Counted from the stretch's first letter, positions 1 to 5,831 are shown. The stretch is DNA of 6,145 nucleotides from Pseudomonadota bacterium (GCA_023390415.1 JAEWCW010000125.1:1-6145), one strand, 5' to 3'. A program made the numbers and translations. Notes: generated from the letters alone by a model not told the origin.

Positions 1-873
1 GAAAGCCAGCAGGCCGGCAACCGCCCGGTCACGCTCACCTATCTCACCCCAGGCCTCGGCTGGCAGAGCGACTATGTCGCCTTGTTCGACGAGGCGGCGG
101 GGCGGATGGACGTCCAGGGCTGGATCACGCTTACCAACAATAGCGGCACGCCCTACACCAATGCCAACGTCCTGCTCGTCGCCGGCGCTGTCGGTCAGGG
201 CCAGCCGGCCCGCTATCGCCGCCCCGACGGCCCGCTGCGCGATCCCGGCACCGAGACTGCCGCGCGCGAGCGGCTCGGCGATTTCTATCTCTATCCGCTG
301 CCCGAACGGACGACGATCGCGCACCGCCAGATCAAGCAGGTCAGCTTTCTCGACGTCCGCTCGACCCCTGCCTCCCGCGCCTACGAATATCGCAATCCCT
401 GGCTCGGCACGCAGGACGAGGCGCAGAGCGCGATGAGCGTCCTGCGCTTCTCGTCGAGCCGAGAGCAGGGCCTCGGCGACGCGCTGCCCGCCGGCACCGT
501 CCGCGTCTATCAGCGCGACGCCCGCGGCAATCCACAATTCGTCGGCGAGGCGCCGATCGGCCACACGCCGATGGGGTCGGAGCTCGGCCTGACCACCGGA
601 CAGGCCTTCGATGTGAAGGTCCAGCCCGTGGTCGAGCGGCGCGAGCGCCTGGCCTCGTCCCGCTGGCGGACCAGCATGCGCTATCGCCTGACCAATGCCA
701 GCCCCGCGCCGGTTACCGTCATCCTCACCCAGGACGGACTGTGGGGCGACACCAGGATCGTCAGCGAGAGCCAGGCGAGCGCGCGCCGCTCGGCCGACGA
801 GGCGGTGTGGCGGGTCAACGTCCCCGCCAATGGCGAGGCCACCGTCACCGCGACCTTCGACACACGCTACTGA
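1..873 (+). CDS. DUF4139 domain-containing protein, 5'-truncated
   Basis: The frame is open from the first base of the window to a TGA at 871-873, giving 290 visible residues; the true start lies to the left. The visible part begins with a segment around TYLTPGLGWQSDYVALFD, followed by GWITLTNNSGTPYTNANV and ends in an immunoglobulin-like strand region (YRLTNASPAPVTV, WRVNVPANGEATV). This is the layout of the DUF4139 domain, a beta-rich domain of unknown biochemical function also found in the mucoidy-inhibitor MuiA-like family. By comparison with the complete paralogue next door, roughly 190-200 N-terminal residues, including any signal peptide, are missing. It lies 11 nt upstream of that paralogue, so the two are probably co-transcribed. 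Family assignment is from recognition of the motif pattern; function is unknown, and an envelope location is inferred from the neighbour's signal peptide. Confidence 0.85.
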   Translation, partial: ESQQAGNRPVTLTYLTPGLGWQSDYVALFDEAAGRMDVQGWITLTNNSGTPYTNANVLLVAGAVGQGQPARYRRPDGPLRDPGTETAARERLGDFYLYPLPERTTIAHRQIKQVSFLDVRSTPASRAYEYRNPWLGTQDEAQSAMSVLRFSSSREQGLGDALPAGTVRVYQRDARGNPQFVGEAPIGHTPMGSELGLTTGQAFDVKVQPVVERRERLASSRWRTSMRYRLTNASPAPVTVILTQDGLWGDTRIVSESQASARRSADEAVWRVNVPANGEATVTATFDTRY

Positions 874-876
874 GGG
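871..876 (+). promoter_or_regulatory. Ribosome binding site overlapping the upstream stop codon
   Basis: TGAGGG contains the stop codon of the first DUF4139 gene and the purine core GAGGG, 8 nt before ATG 885. The arrangement favours translational coupling of the two paralogues and decides the start of the second. Confidence 0.5.
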
Positions 877-884
877 CGCCCGGA

Positions 885-2435
885 ATGAGGCGGGCGCCGA
901 TCTTGCTTCTGGCCGCACTCGCCGCGCTCGGCGCGGTGGGACCGGCTGCGGCACAGCAGGTCGTGATCTCCCCGCGCGCCGATTCAGTGGATGTCACCGT
1001 CTATCGCGATCCGCGCCGGGACGCGTCGGTGGCGATGCGGCGGGACTGGCTGAACGGCTATGCGTTAGTCAGCGAGACGCGGCGGATCACCCTTCCGGCG
1101 GGCGAATCGGAGATCCGCTTCGAAGGCGTCGCCGCGGGCATGGTGCCGCAATCCGCGATCGTTTCCGGCTTCCCGCAGGACATCGTCGAGCGGAACCGCG
1201 ACGCGCTCCTGCTCTCGCCCGCGACATTGATCGATCGCTCGCTCGGCCGAAGGGTCCATCTTCGCCGCACCAACATCGCCACCGGCCGGGTGCGCGAGAT
1301 GGATGCGGTGGTTCGCACGGGCGCGGACGGCGCCGTCGTGCTCGAGACCGGCGACGGCTTCGAGGCCTTGCGCTGCGCCGGGCTGCCCGAGACCGTCACC
1401 TACGATCGCGTGCCGCCCGGCCTTTCGGCTCGGCCGACACTTTCGGTCCGCGCCCGCGCCACGCGCCGGACGACGGCGACCGTCACCGTCTCCTACATCG
1501 CCACCGGCTTCGACTGGCAGGCCAATTATATCGCCAACCTCTCGGGCGACGGCAGCCGGGTCGAATTGTTCGCCTGGCTGACACTGGCGAGCACCGACGA
1601 GACCAGCTTCCCCAATGCCGACACCCAGGCGGTCGCCGGGAATATCAACCGCAATCCCGTCCCCCGCCAGCAGCTGGAGGGCCCGCCGCTCCGGCTGCGC
1701 TGCTGGCCGCATTCGACGACCAGCGACATTCCCCTGGAGCAGTTCGAACAGCAACCGCCGGAGGCGACCATGGCCGGCTTTACCGGGGGCGAGGAGCTCC
1801 TGGTGAGCGGCAGCAGGGTCGCCATGCCGCCGCCGGCCATGATGGCCTCGCCGGTCGCCGTGATGACGGCGCAGGAGGAGGTTCTGGGCGACGTCAAGCT
1901 CTACCGGATACCGGAACCGGTCACGATCGCGGCGAACAGCCAGAAGCAGGTGGCTCTGCTCCAGCGCCCGGACGTCCAGGTCGCGCTCGTGCACCGGATC
2001 CGGTTCTACGCTTGGCAGGACATGACCGAGCCCACCGCTGCCCAGCGAATGCTGGTCACCCGCAATCGCACCGAGGAGGGCCTCGGGCTTCCGCTCCCCG
2101 CAGGCGAGATGCTGCTGTTCGCGGAAGGCAGCGAACGCCCAATCCTGATCGGCAGCGGAATGGTCGCCGACCGCGCGGTCGGCGAGGATGTTGAGATTCC
2201 GCTCGGTCCCGCGCCCGGCATGACCGCACGGCTGGCGCGGCCGAGCCAGGCGGGTGGCGAGCATGTGGTGACCGTGACCAACGACGCCCCGCAGCCGGTC
2301 CGGTTCGAGGCGGAGCTGGACGGCTTCGGCGAGATCGAATCGGAGACCCGCACCGACCGCCGCGACGGGCGCCCGCTGTGGGCGGTCACCGTGCCCGCAA
2401 ACGGCACGGCGACGCTGCGCTTCCGCCGTCGCTGA
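885..2435 (+). CDS. DUF4139 domain-containing secreted protein
   Basis: A 516-residue protein. The frame is open further upstream, but ATG 885 is preferred because it begins a classical signal peptide (Arg-Arg, a Leu/Ala-rich core, then GPAAAQQ with probable cleavage after AAA-Gln near residue 24) and has a purine-rich site TGAGGG at 871-876 with 8-nt spacing. The N-terminal third resembles the domain that precedes DUF4139 in this family (VDVTVYRDPRRD, ITLPAGESEIRFEGV). The DUF4139 core follows from about residue 195: SYIATGFDWQANYIANLSG, then VKLYRIPEPVTIAANSQKQV and RNRTEEGLGLPLPAGEML, ending in a beta-strand module (VTNDAPQPVRFEAEL, WAVTVPANGTATLRF). The end strongly resembles that of the upstream gene, so the pair are tandem paralogues. 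Only two cysteines are present, in LRCAG and LRCWP. A motif around residues 303-311 (EELLVSGSR) recalls a TonB-receptor-like segment. Probably periplasmic or envelope-associated; biochemical role unknown. Confidence 0.85.
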   Translation: MRRAPILLLAALAALGAVGPAAAQQVVISPRADSVDVTVYRDPRRDASVAMRRDWLNGYALVSETRRITLPAGESEIRFEGVAAGMVPQSAIVSGFPQDIVERNRDALLLSPATLIDRSLGRRVHLRRTNIATGRVREMDAVVRTGADGAVVLETGDGFEALRCAGLPETVTYDRVPPGLSARPTLSVRARATRRTTATVTVSYIATGFDWQANYIANLSGDGSRVELFAWLTLASTDETSFPNADTQAVAGNINRNPVPRQQLEGPPLRLRCWPHSTTSDIPLEQFEQQPPEATMAGFTGGEELLVSGSRVAMPPPAMMASPVAVMTAQEEVLGDVKLYRIPEPVTIAANSQKQVALLQRPDVQVALVHRIRFYAWQDMTEPTAAQRMLVTRNRTEEGLGLPLPAGEMLLFAEGSERPILIGSGMVADRAVGEDVEIPLGPAPGMTARLARPSQAGGEHVVTVTNDAPQPVRFEAELDGFGEIESETRTDRRDGRPLWAVTVPANGTATLRFRRR

Positions 2436-2448
2436 CCGGCAATCGGTC
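2434..2448 (+). terminator. Weak terminator-like hairpin after the DUF4139 pair
   Basis: GACCG-GCAAT-CGGTC is a perfect 5-bp inverted repeat overlapping the stop codon and followed by CATTTC. The stem is short and there is no real T-run, so it is at best a weak terminator. It is the only candidate between the DUF4139 operon and the lectin gene. Confidence 0.2.
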
Positions 2449-2463
2449 CATTTCGACGCTACC

Positions 2464-2493
2464 TTTGCGACCGCTGGGGCCGGCCATTAGCTT
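2464..2493 (+). promoter_or_regulatory. Candidate promoter of the lectin gene
   Basis: TTTGCG (2464-2469) and TAGCTT (2488-2493) are separated by 18 nt, about 50 nt before the lectin start. Both boxes are weak matches to the sigma-70 consensus. The main argument is position: the 110-nt gap after the DUF4139 pair leaves room for an independent promoter. Confidence 0.25.
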
Positions 2494-2532
2494 CCGGGTA
2501 CGGCGTGGCCTGCGAGTCGCTGCGCGCCGAAT

Positions 2533-2538
2533 GGGGAG
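2533..2538 (+). promoter_or_regulatory. Ribosome binding site of the lectin gene
   Basis: GGGGAG lies 7 nt before ATG 2546. This selects ATG 2546 over the in-frame ATG at 2531, which overlaps the site itself, and over the frame's earlier possible start at 2378. Confidence 0.65.
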
Positions 2539-2545
2539 TGCGCAC

Positions 2546-2842
2546 ATGCCTGAGAACATGCCCGTAGGCACCGCTTCGACCAGCTGGGTCGACAATGGCG
2601 GCCAGGTCCACATCCGGGTCTATTCGACCGACGGCTACACCATCACCGAGAGATGCTGGGACGGCAGCGGCTGGTACGAGGGGTCGCTCGGCTCGATCGG
2701 CGCGCAGGGCGGGCAGGTCTCGGCCACCTCCTGGTACGAGGGCGGCACCTCCTACATCCGCGTCTACTGCAACTTCGAGGACGGCACGATCGAATGGTGC
2801 TGGGACGGCAACGGCTGGTACAAAGGCGCCTATACCGTCTGA
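2546..2842 (+). CDS. RSL/BambL-like fucose-binding beta-propeller lectin
   Basis: A 98-residue protein with two tandem blades. Blade 1 covers residues 12-49 (IRVYSTDGYTITERCWDG, then SGWYEG) and blade 2 residues 60-98 (YIRVYCNFEDGTIEWCWDG, then NGWYKGAYT). The pattern matches the roughly 90-residue lectins of Ralstonia solanacearum (RSL) and Burkholderia ambifaria (BambL), and the blades of the fungal Aleuria lectin. These bacterial proteins assemble as trimers into a six-bladed propeller that binds L-fucose. Residues equivalent to the RSL sugar-contact set are all present: Arg24, Glu35, Trp38, Trp43 in blade 1 and Arg72, Glu83, Trp86, Trp91 in blade 2. The blades are 48 residues apart against 45 in RSL, so the linker is 3 longer. 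Cys37 and Cys85 have RSL counterparts; Cys75 is extra. There is no signal peptide. The start is set by the GGGGAG site. It is probably a single-gene unit, and its stop is 4 nt from that of the converging thioesterase. Binding specificity and host role are inferred. Confidence 0.9.
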   Translation: MPENMPVGTASTSWVDNGGQVHIRVYSTDGYTITERCWDGSGWYEGSLGSIGAQGGQVSATSWYEGGTSYIRVYCNFEDGTIEWCWDGNGWYKGAYTV

Positions 2843-2846
2843 GCGG

Positions 2847-3233
2847 TTACGCCTGCTCGCGAACCGGCCGGGGGCGGTGATTCTCGTCGAGGGCGACGAA
2901 GGTGAAAACGCCTTCGGTCACCTTGACGTCTTCCAGGCCCATGCGCCGCGTTGCGATCACCTCGATCCGGATCGCGATCGAGGTACGGCCGATGCGCTCG
3001 ACATGGGCGTAGACCGAGATGAGGTCGTGGAGCAGGATCGGCGCGATGAACTCCATCTTGTCGATCGCCACGGTGGCGACAGCGCCGCCGGCCGTGCGCG
3101 AGGCGACGATGCCCGCTGCAATGTCCATCTGGCTGAGCACCCAGCCGCCGAAGATATGGCCGTTGGCATTGATGTCGCCCGGCCGGGGCACCACCCGGAG
3201 GATCGGTTCTGAGCCGCGATCGTCTGCAGTCAC
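2847..3233 (-). CDS. yciA: Acyl-CoA thioesterase, YciA-like hotdog fold
   Basis: A 128-residue protein of the hotdog-fold acyl-CoA thioesterase family, which hydrolyses acyl-CoA to free CoA and fatty acid in the cytoplasm. The family signature is clear: residues 20-37 read DINANGHIFGGWVLSQMD. Asp37 in SQMD aligns with the catalytic aspartate (Asp44) of Haemophilus HI0827, and the long central helix is preceded by the NANG-x-IFGGW loop. Further family segments are VATVAIDKMEFIAPI, ISVYAHVERIGRTSIAI and TEGVFTFVALDENHRPR. His26 replaces the Asp seen in the gammaproteobacterial NANGD motif. The start is GTG, chosen because the stop of the upstream membrane-protein gene overlaps it as GTGA (4-nt overlap) and GGAG lies 10 nt before it. 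Length matches the short members of the family, which lack the longer C-terminal tail of Escherichia coli YciA. Substrate chain length cannot be read from the sequence. Confidence 0.92.
   Translation of the reverse strand: MTADDRGSEPILRVVPRPGDINANGHIFGGWVLSQMDIAAGIVASRTAGGAVATVAIDKMEFIAPILLHDLISVYAHVERIGRTSIAIRIEVIATRRMGLEDVKVTEGVFTFVALDENHRPRPVREQA
3230..3233 (-). other. GTGA stop/start overlap coupling the membrane protein and thioesterase
   Basis: On the minus strand GTGA contains the GTG start of the thioesterase and the TGA stop of the membrane-protein gene. Such 4-nt overlaps are typical of translational coupling and support the GTG start choice. Confidence 0.75.
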
Positions 3234-3547
3234 TGGTCTTTTTCTCCATCGCCGCTTCGGCGGCCTTGCGCGCCCTCATCCATGCCGCTTCGATTGGAGA
3301 GGAAGACGAGGCCCATCAGGGCGGTTCCGAGCAGCACGCTGAGCCCGACCCCGGCCATTGTCGCAATGATCGCGTGGATCGGCATCGGCCGGTCCGTTAC
3401 CCAGAGATAGACGAGCGCCAGCGCAGCAGCGATCGCGGACGCAAGCGCCATCCATTTCATCATCGCCTTGTAGCGCTCCCAGGCGGTCGCGCTGGCTTGA
3501 TAATCCGTCGCGCTGCTGCGGGACGGCACGGGATCGTGGTGCGGCAT
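3230..3547 (-). CDS. Small membrane protein with two transmembrane helices
   Basis: With the start at ATG 3547 the protein has 105 residues. It has a hydrophilic N-terminus (MPHHDPVPSRSSATDYQASA), an amphipathic stretch AWERYKAMMKW, a first membrane helix at about residues 31-50 (MALASAIAAALALVYLWV), a short polar loop TDRPMP, a second helix at about 56-82 rich in Gly/Leu, and a charged C-terminal tail (SGMDEGAQGRRSGDGEKDQ). I do not recognise a named family; it looks like a conserved alphaproteobacterial hypothetical inner-membrane protein. The frame is open back to ATG 3598, but that start would run through a large palindrome and has no ribosome site. ATG 3556 is also possible. The gene ends inside the GTG start of the thioesterase, so the two are translationally coupled and probably form a dicistronic operon. 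A link to lipid or respiratory membrane functions is speculation. Confidence 0.75.
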   Translation of the reverse strand: MPHHDPVPSRSSATDYQASATAWERYKAMMKWMALASAIAAALALVYLWVTDRPMPIHAIIATMAGVGLSVLLGTALMGLVFLSNRSGMDEGAQGRRSGDGEKDQ

Positions 3548-3571
3548 GGCGCCCATGTGGCCCGCGCGCGC

Positions 3572-3605
3572 CCGCGCATCAAGTGCGGGCGCCCGCAATG
3601 CGCGG
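3572..3605. repeat. Large inverted repeat in the divergent intergenic region
   Basis: CCGCGCAT (3572-3579) and ATGCGCGG (3598-3605) flank the perfect 14-bp palindrome TGCGGGCGCCCGCA (3584-3597); only CAAG (3580-3583) interrupts the left side. The combined symmetry is 15 bp per arm. It sits between the divergent membrane-protein and CBS genes, where an operator for one or both would be expected. A regulator is not identifiable. Confidence 0.45.
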
Positions 3606-3611
3606 CCCGGC

Positions 3612-3640
3612 TTTGCAATCGCGCCCGGGCCATGTGATCA
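3612..3640 (+). promoter_or_regulatory. Weak candidate promoter of the CBS gene
   Basis: TTTGCA (3612-3617) and TGATCA (3635-3640) are spaced by 17 nt and lie about 37 nt before ATG 3677. The -10 match is poor. The placement, downstream of the large inverted repeat, is the main support. Confidence 0.2.
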
Positions 3641-3664
3641 TCGCGGCCGAGTCGGGGGCGAACA

Positions 3665-3669
3665 GGGAG
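3665..3669 (+). promoter_or_regulatory. Ribosome binding site of the CBS gene
   Basis: GGGAG is 7 nt before ATG 3677 and fixes that start. Confidence 0.6.
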
Positions 3670-3676
3670 CGCCGCG

Positions 3677-4105
3677 ATGTACATCGGATCGATCCTCACC
3701 GTGAAAGGGCGCGACGTCGTCACCGTCGAGGCGTCGGCGCCGGTCAAGGAGGCGGTGCGTCTGCTCGCCGAGCGCCGGATCGGCGCGGTCCCAGTCATGC
3801 AGCAGGGCAAGGTCGCCGGGATCATGTCCGAGCGCGACGTCGTCTATTGCCTGAAGTCGGACGGCGCGGCCGTTCTCGATTATCCGGTCGAGCGGGTGAT
3901 GACCTCGCCGATCTTCACCGCGGCGCCCGACATGTCGATCCTCGCCGGACTGGCGCTGATGACCGAGCGCCGAATCCGCCACCTCCCCGTCGTCGAGGGC
4001 GGCGCCCTGGTCGGGATCGTCTCGATCGGCGACCTCGTCAAATACCGGATGGATCGGGTCGAGGAGGAAGCGGCGGCGCTGCGCGACTATATACAGAGTG
4101 CCTGA
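3677..4105 (+). CDS. Stand-alone CBS-domain-pair protein
   Basis: A 142-residue protein consisting almost entirely of a tandem CBS pair (Bateman module). CBS1 spans about residues 7-60, with the core IGAVPVMQQGKVAGIMSERD at 35-54. CBS2 spans about 72-125, with IRHLPVVEGGALVGIVSIGD at 100-119. Each ends in the typical S-x-x-D motif (SERD, SIGD), where the Asp usually contacts the ribose of adenosine ligands. A short charged helix (MDRVEEEAAALRDYIQSA) closes the protein. Such proteins sense AMP, ATP, SAM or NAD(H) and modulate partners; ligand and partner cannot be told from the sequence. It is cytoplasmic, with no membrane segment or signal peptide. The start is supported by GGGAG 7 nt upstream. 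It is divergent from the small membrane-protein gene, and its 3' end overlaps the flippase 3' end by 68 nt on the opposite strand. Confidence 0.93.
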   Translation: MYIGSILTVKGRDVVTVEASAPVKEAVRLLAERRIGAVPVMQQGKVAGIMSERDVVYCLKSDGAAVLDYPVERVMTSPIFTAAPDMSILAGLALMTERRIRHLPVVEGGALVGIVSIGDLVKYRMDRVEEEAAALRDYIQSA

Positions 4106-5609
4106 GCCGCTCGGGCAGAAGCTCCATCAGGTCGGCAAGCGCCTGGCGGGCGAAGGTGGCGACGAGCGCGGCATAGAGCGTCGCGCCGAATCCGGCGAGC
4201 AGGAAGAGCCGCGGCGCCGACGTCATCGTCGGAAGCAGCGAATCGAGTCCGATCACCGCGAGCGCCATCGCCGCCGACGCGCTCAGGCCCGGCGCGACCG
4301 CCCCCGGCAGCGACCGGCGCTTCAGCCCGATCGCCGGCATCGATGCGAAGGCGGTGACCGCCGCGAGGATGGCCATCCCCGCCGTCCAGCCCCAGGCGAG
4401 GCCGGGGACGCCCCAGTTGAGCCCGATCGTCACGCAGACCGGGACGATCGCCGCCCCCGCCATCGCGATTCGAAGCGCGATCCGGGGCTTGCCGATCGCA
4501 TTGGTCGCCGGCTGGAACAGGATCTGCAGGGTCATCAGGGTCATGCCCATCGCCAGGATCGGCAGGATCGGCACAGTCTCCGCCCACTTGTCGCCGAGCA
4601 CGGTGCGGACGAAGGGCTCCGCGGTCGCGGCCAGGCCGAAATAGAAAGGGAGGGCGACCAGCATGATCATCCGGACCTTCCGAAGGAACACGGCACCGAG
4701 CGCGCCCGGCCGGTCCTGCATCCGCGAATAAGCGGCGAAGGCAACCTCATTGAGCGTCGGAACGAACTTCGCCGCCAGGATCTGCGCGAGGAACAAGGCG
4801 GTCGTGTAGAGTCCGAGCTCGTGGGGCCCGAGCATCCGCGCGCCGATGAAGATGTCGGCCTGGCTCTGCACGAACCAGAAGCTCTGCACCCCGATCATAG
4901 CGAATCCGTAGGCGACGAGGGGGCCGGCGCCGGCGAATCGGAAGCTCGGCCGGATGAGCCCGCCGCCGGCGATGGTCATCCCGAGCGCGCGGGTCCACCA
5001 ATGCGCCATCGCGGCCGCCACCAGGGTCCAGACGCCCCAGCCGGCGAACGCGCAGGCGAGCGCGGTCGCCGCTCCGACGGCCGCCCCGATCAAATTGACG
5101 ATCGCCTCGCTTCGGAAGTTCATCGTCCGCCCGAGCAGCGCCGAAGGCACGGCGATGAACGGGGTCGAGAGATAGAGGATCGCCTGCACGCGCAGGAGAT
5201 CCGCCACTTCCGGCTGCCGGTAATAAGAGGCTGCGAGCGGTGCGGCCGCGACCTGGATTGCGGCGAGCGCGCCGTTGGTCAGGAGCAGCAGCCCGAACGC
5301 CTGGCGAATCTCGGCCTCGCCGATTCGCTCGCGCTGGACGAGCGCCGACGCGAATCCGTAGCCGTTGAAGAGGGTGAGCAGAATCAGCACCACCTGGCTC
5401 ATCGCGAACAGGCCGTAATCGGCGGGCTCGAGCAGCCGGATGACAAGGAAGGTGGAGGCCCAGGTGACGATCTGGGCGGCGAGCTGGCTACCGGTCCGCC
5501 AGATCACGGCGCCGCGCACGCGGGCGCCGAGGCCGTCTTGCGCCCCGCCCCCCAAGCCGTTGCCGGCATTGACCTTTTCGGCCGCTTCCTCGTCGATCGT
5601 CCCGTGCAC
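4038..5609 (-). CDS. Polysaccharide/lipopolysaccharide flippase (Wzx/MOP family)
   Basis: A 523-residue polytopic membrane protein of the polysaccharide biosynthesis (MOP/Wzx-like) family, which flips lipid-linked oligosaccharides across the inner membrane. After a polar N-terminal region of about 30 residues comes GARVRGAVIWRTGSQLAAQ and the family hallmark RLLEPADYGLFAMSQVV at about 58-74, then some 12-14 hydrophobic helices. Internal charged loops (LVQRERIGEAEIRQAF, RTMNFRSEA, SRMQDRPGALGAVFLRKVRM) separate them, and YGFAMIGVQSFWFVQSQADIF is a typical mid-protein segment. The length is usual for the family. The GTG start at 5609 is the first possible after an in-frame TAA 12 nt upstream; no clear ribosome site is seen, so a downstream GTG/TTG is possible. 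The last 22 residues (a Pro-rich tail ending PDPSGI) are antisense to the CBS gene. No glycosyltransferase or polymerase gene is adjacent, so the cargo (O-antigen, sphingan or other exopolysaccharide) is unknown. Confidence 0.9.
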   Translation of the reverse strand: MHGTIDEEAAEKVNAGNGLGGGAQDGLGARVRGAVIWRTGSQLAAQIVTWASTFLVIRLLEPADYGLFAMSQVVLILLTLFNGYGFASALVQRERIGEAEIRQAFGLLLLTNGALAAIQVAAAPLAASYYRQPEVADLLRVQAILYLSTPFIAVPSALLGRTMNFRSEAIVNLIGAAVGAATALACAFAGWGVWTLVAAAMAHWWTRALGMTIAGGGLIRPSFRFAGAGPLVAYGFAMIGVQSFWFVQSQADIFIGARMLGPHELGLYTTALFLAQILAAKFVPTLNEVAFAAYSRMQDRPGALGAVFLRKVRMIMLVALPFYFGLAATAEPFVRTVLGDKWAETVPILPILAMGMTLMTLQILFQPATNAIGKPRIALRIAMAGAAIVPVCVTIGLNWGVPGLAWGWTAGMAILAAVTAFASMPAIGLKRRSLPGAVAPGLSASAAMALAVIGLDSLLPTMTSAPRLFLLAGFGATLYAALVATFARQALADLMELLPERLRHSVYSRAAPPLPPRPDPSGI

Positions 5610-5630
5610 GAGAAGGGCTTAGCGCAAAGG

Positions 5631-5647
5631 GGTTAAGCGGCGCTTAG
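5631..5647 (-). promoter_or_regulatory. CtrA-like motif upstream of the flippase
   Basis: On the minus strand the sequence reads CTAA-N7-TTAACC, against the CtrA consensus TTAA-N7-TTAAC (one mismatch in nine). It begins about 21 nt upstream of the flippase GTG, where it could overlap a promoter. CtrA is the alphaproteobacterial cell-cycle and motility response regulator. A single motif of this kind can arise by chance. Confidence 0.3.
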
Positions 5648-5691
5648 GGACGGAAATCCGGCAGTCCCGCGAAATTTTCGTGACAAGGCTA

Positions 5692-5720
5692 TTGACGAAT
5701 CGGCGCGGCTCGACGAAATG
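5692..5720 (+). promoter_or_regulatory. Promoter-like module 1 (diverged copy)
   Basis: TTGACG (5692-5697) and GAAATG (5715-5720), spaced 17 nt, align position for position with module 3. Both have an A/T-rich CGAAAT-like tract upstream, the pentamer ATTGACG, TGG at the same distance, and a following CTCACC...CGACGGG. The -10 box is poor, so this may be a decayed or regulated copy. Confidence 0.4.
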
Positions 5721-5770
5721 GCGCTCACCCCGACGGGACGGGCCGCTCCGGCAGCGCAACCCACGGGAAA

Positions 5771-5791
5771 GCTTCGAAAATTCTTTGAAGC
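5771..5791 (+). repeat. Hairpin with boxA-like octamer
   Basis: GCTTCGAA (5771-5778) pairs with TTTGAAGC (5784-5791), including one G-U, around the loop AATTC. The right arm contains TTCTTTGA (5781-5788), which resembles the boxA antitermination element of rRNA leaders; the same octamer with one change recurs at 5853-5860. Confidence 0.4.
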
Positions 5792-5796
5792 GACCC

Positions 5797-5824
5797 TTGA
5801 ACGGAGGCTCCGGCCTCCTATCTG
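5797..5824 (+). promoter_or_regulatory. Promoter-like module 2
   Basis: TTGAAC (5797-5802) and TATCTG (5819-5824), spacer 16 nt. GAAAATTC upstream resembles the GGAAATTC before module 3. The spacer is itself an inverted repeat, GGAGG-CTCCGG-CCTCC (5803-5818), unusual for a plain promoter. GC-rich sequence follows the -10. Confidence 0.35.
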
Positions 5825-5831
5825 GGGTGAA

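Noticed and set aside
741..884. Upstream in-frame start at 741 for the second DUF4139 protein
   Set aside because: It would overlap the first DUF4139 gene by more than 100 nt and bury the clear signal peptide that begins at ATG 885.
1065..2264. A 399-codon open frame on the minus strand antisense to the second DUF4139 gene
   Set aside because: Low-complexity Arg/Gly/His-rich translation with no recognisable domain, while the + strand frame has a signal peptide and a clear family match.
2378..2545. Extending the lectin gene upstream to ATG 2378 or ATG 2531
   Set aside because: The 2378 extension would overlap the end of the DUF4139 gene and adds Arg-rich sequence foreign to the family. ATG 2531 overlaps the GGGGAG ribosome site that serves ATG 2546.
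3548..3598. Starting the small membrane protein at ATG 3598
   Set aside because: The added residues (Arg/Ala-rich) are encoded by the large inverted repeat and there is no ribosome site before 3598.
4098..5636. A 512-codon open frame on the + strand antisense to the flippase
   Set aside because: Its translation is dominated by Arg, Asp, Glu, Gly and Pro with no domain pattern; it is the usual antisense shadow of a GC-rich membrane-protein gene.
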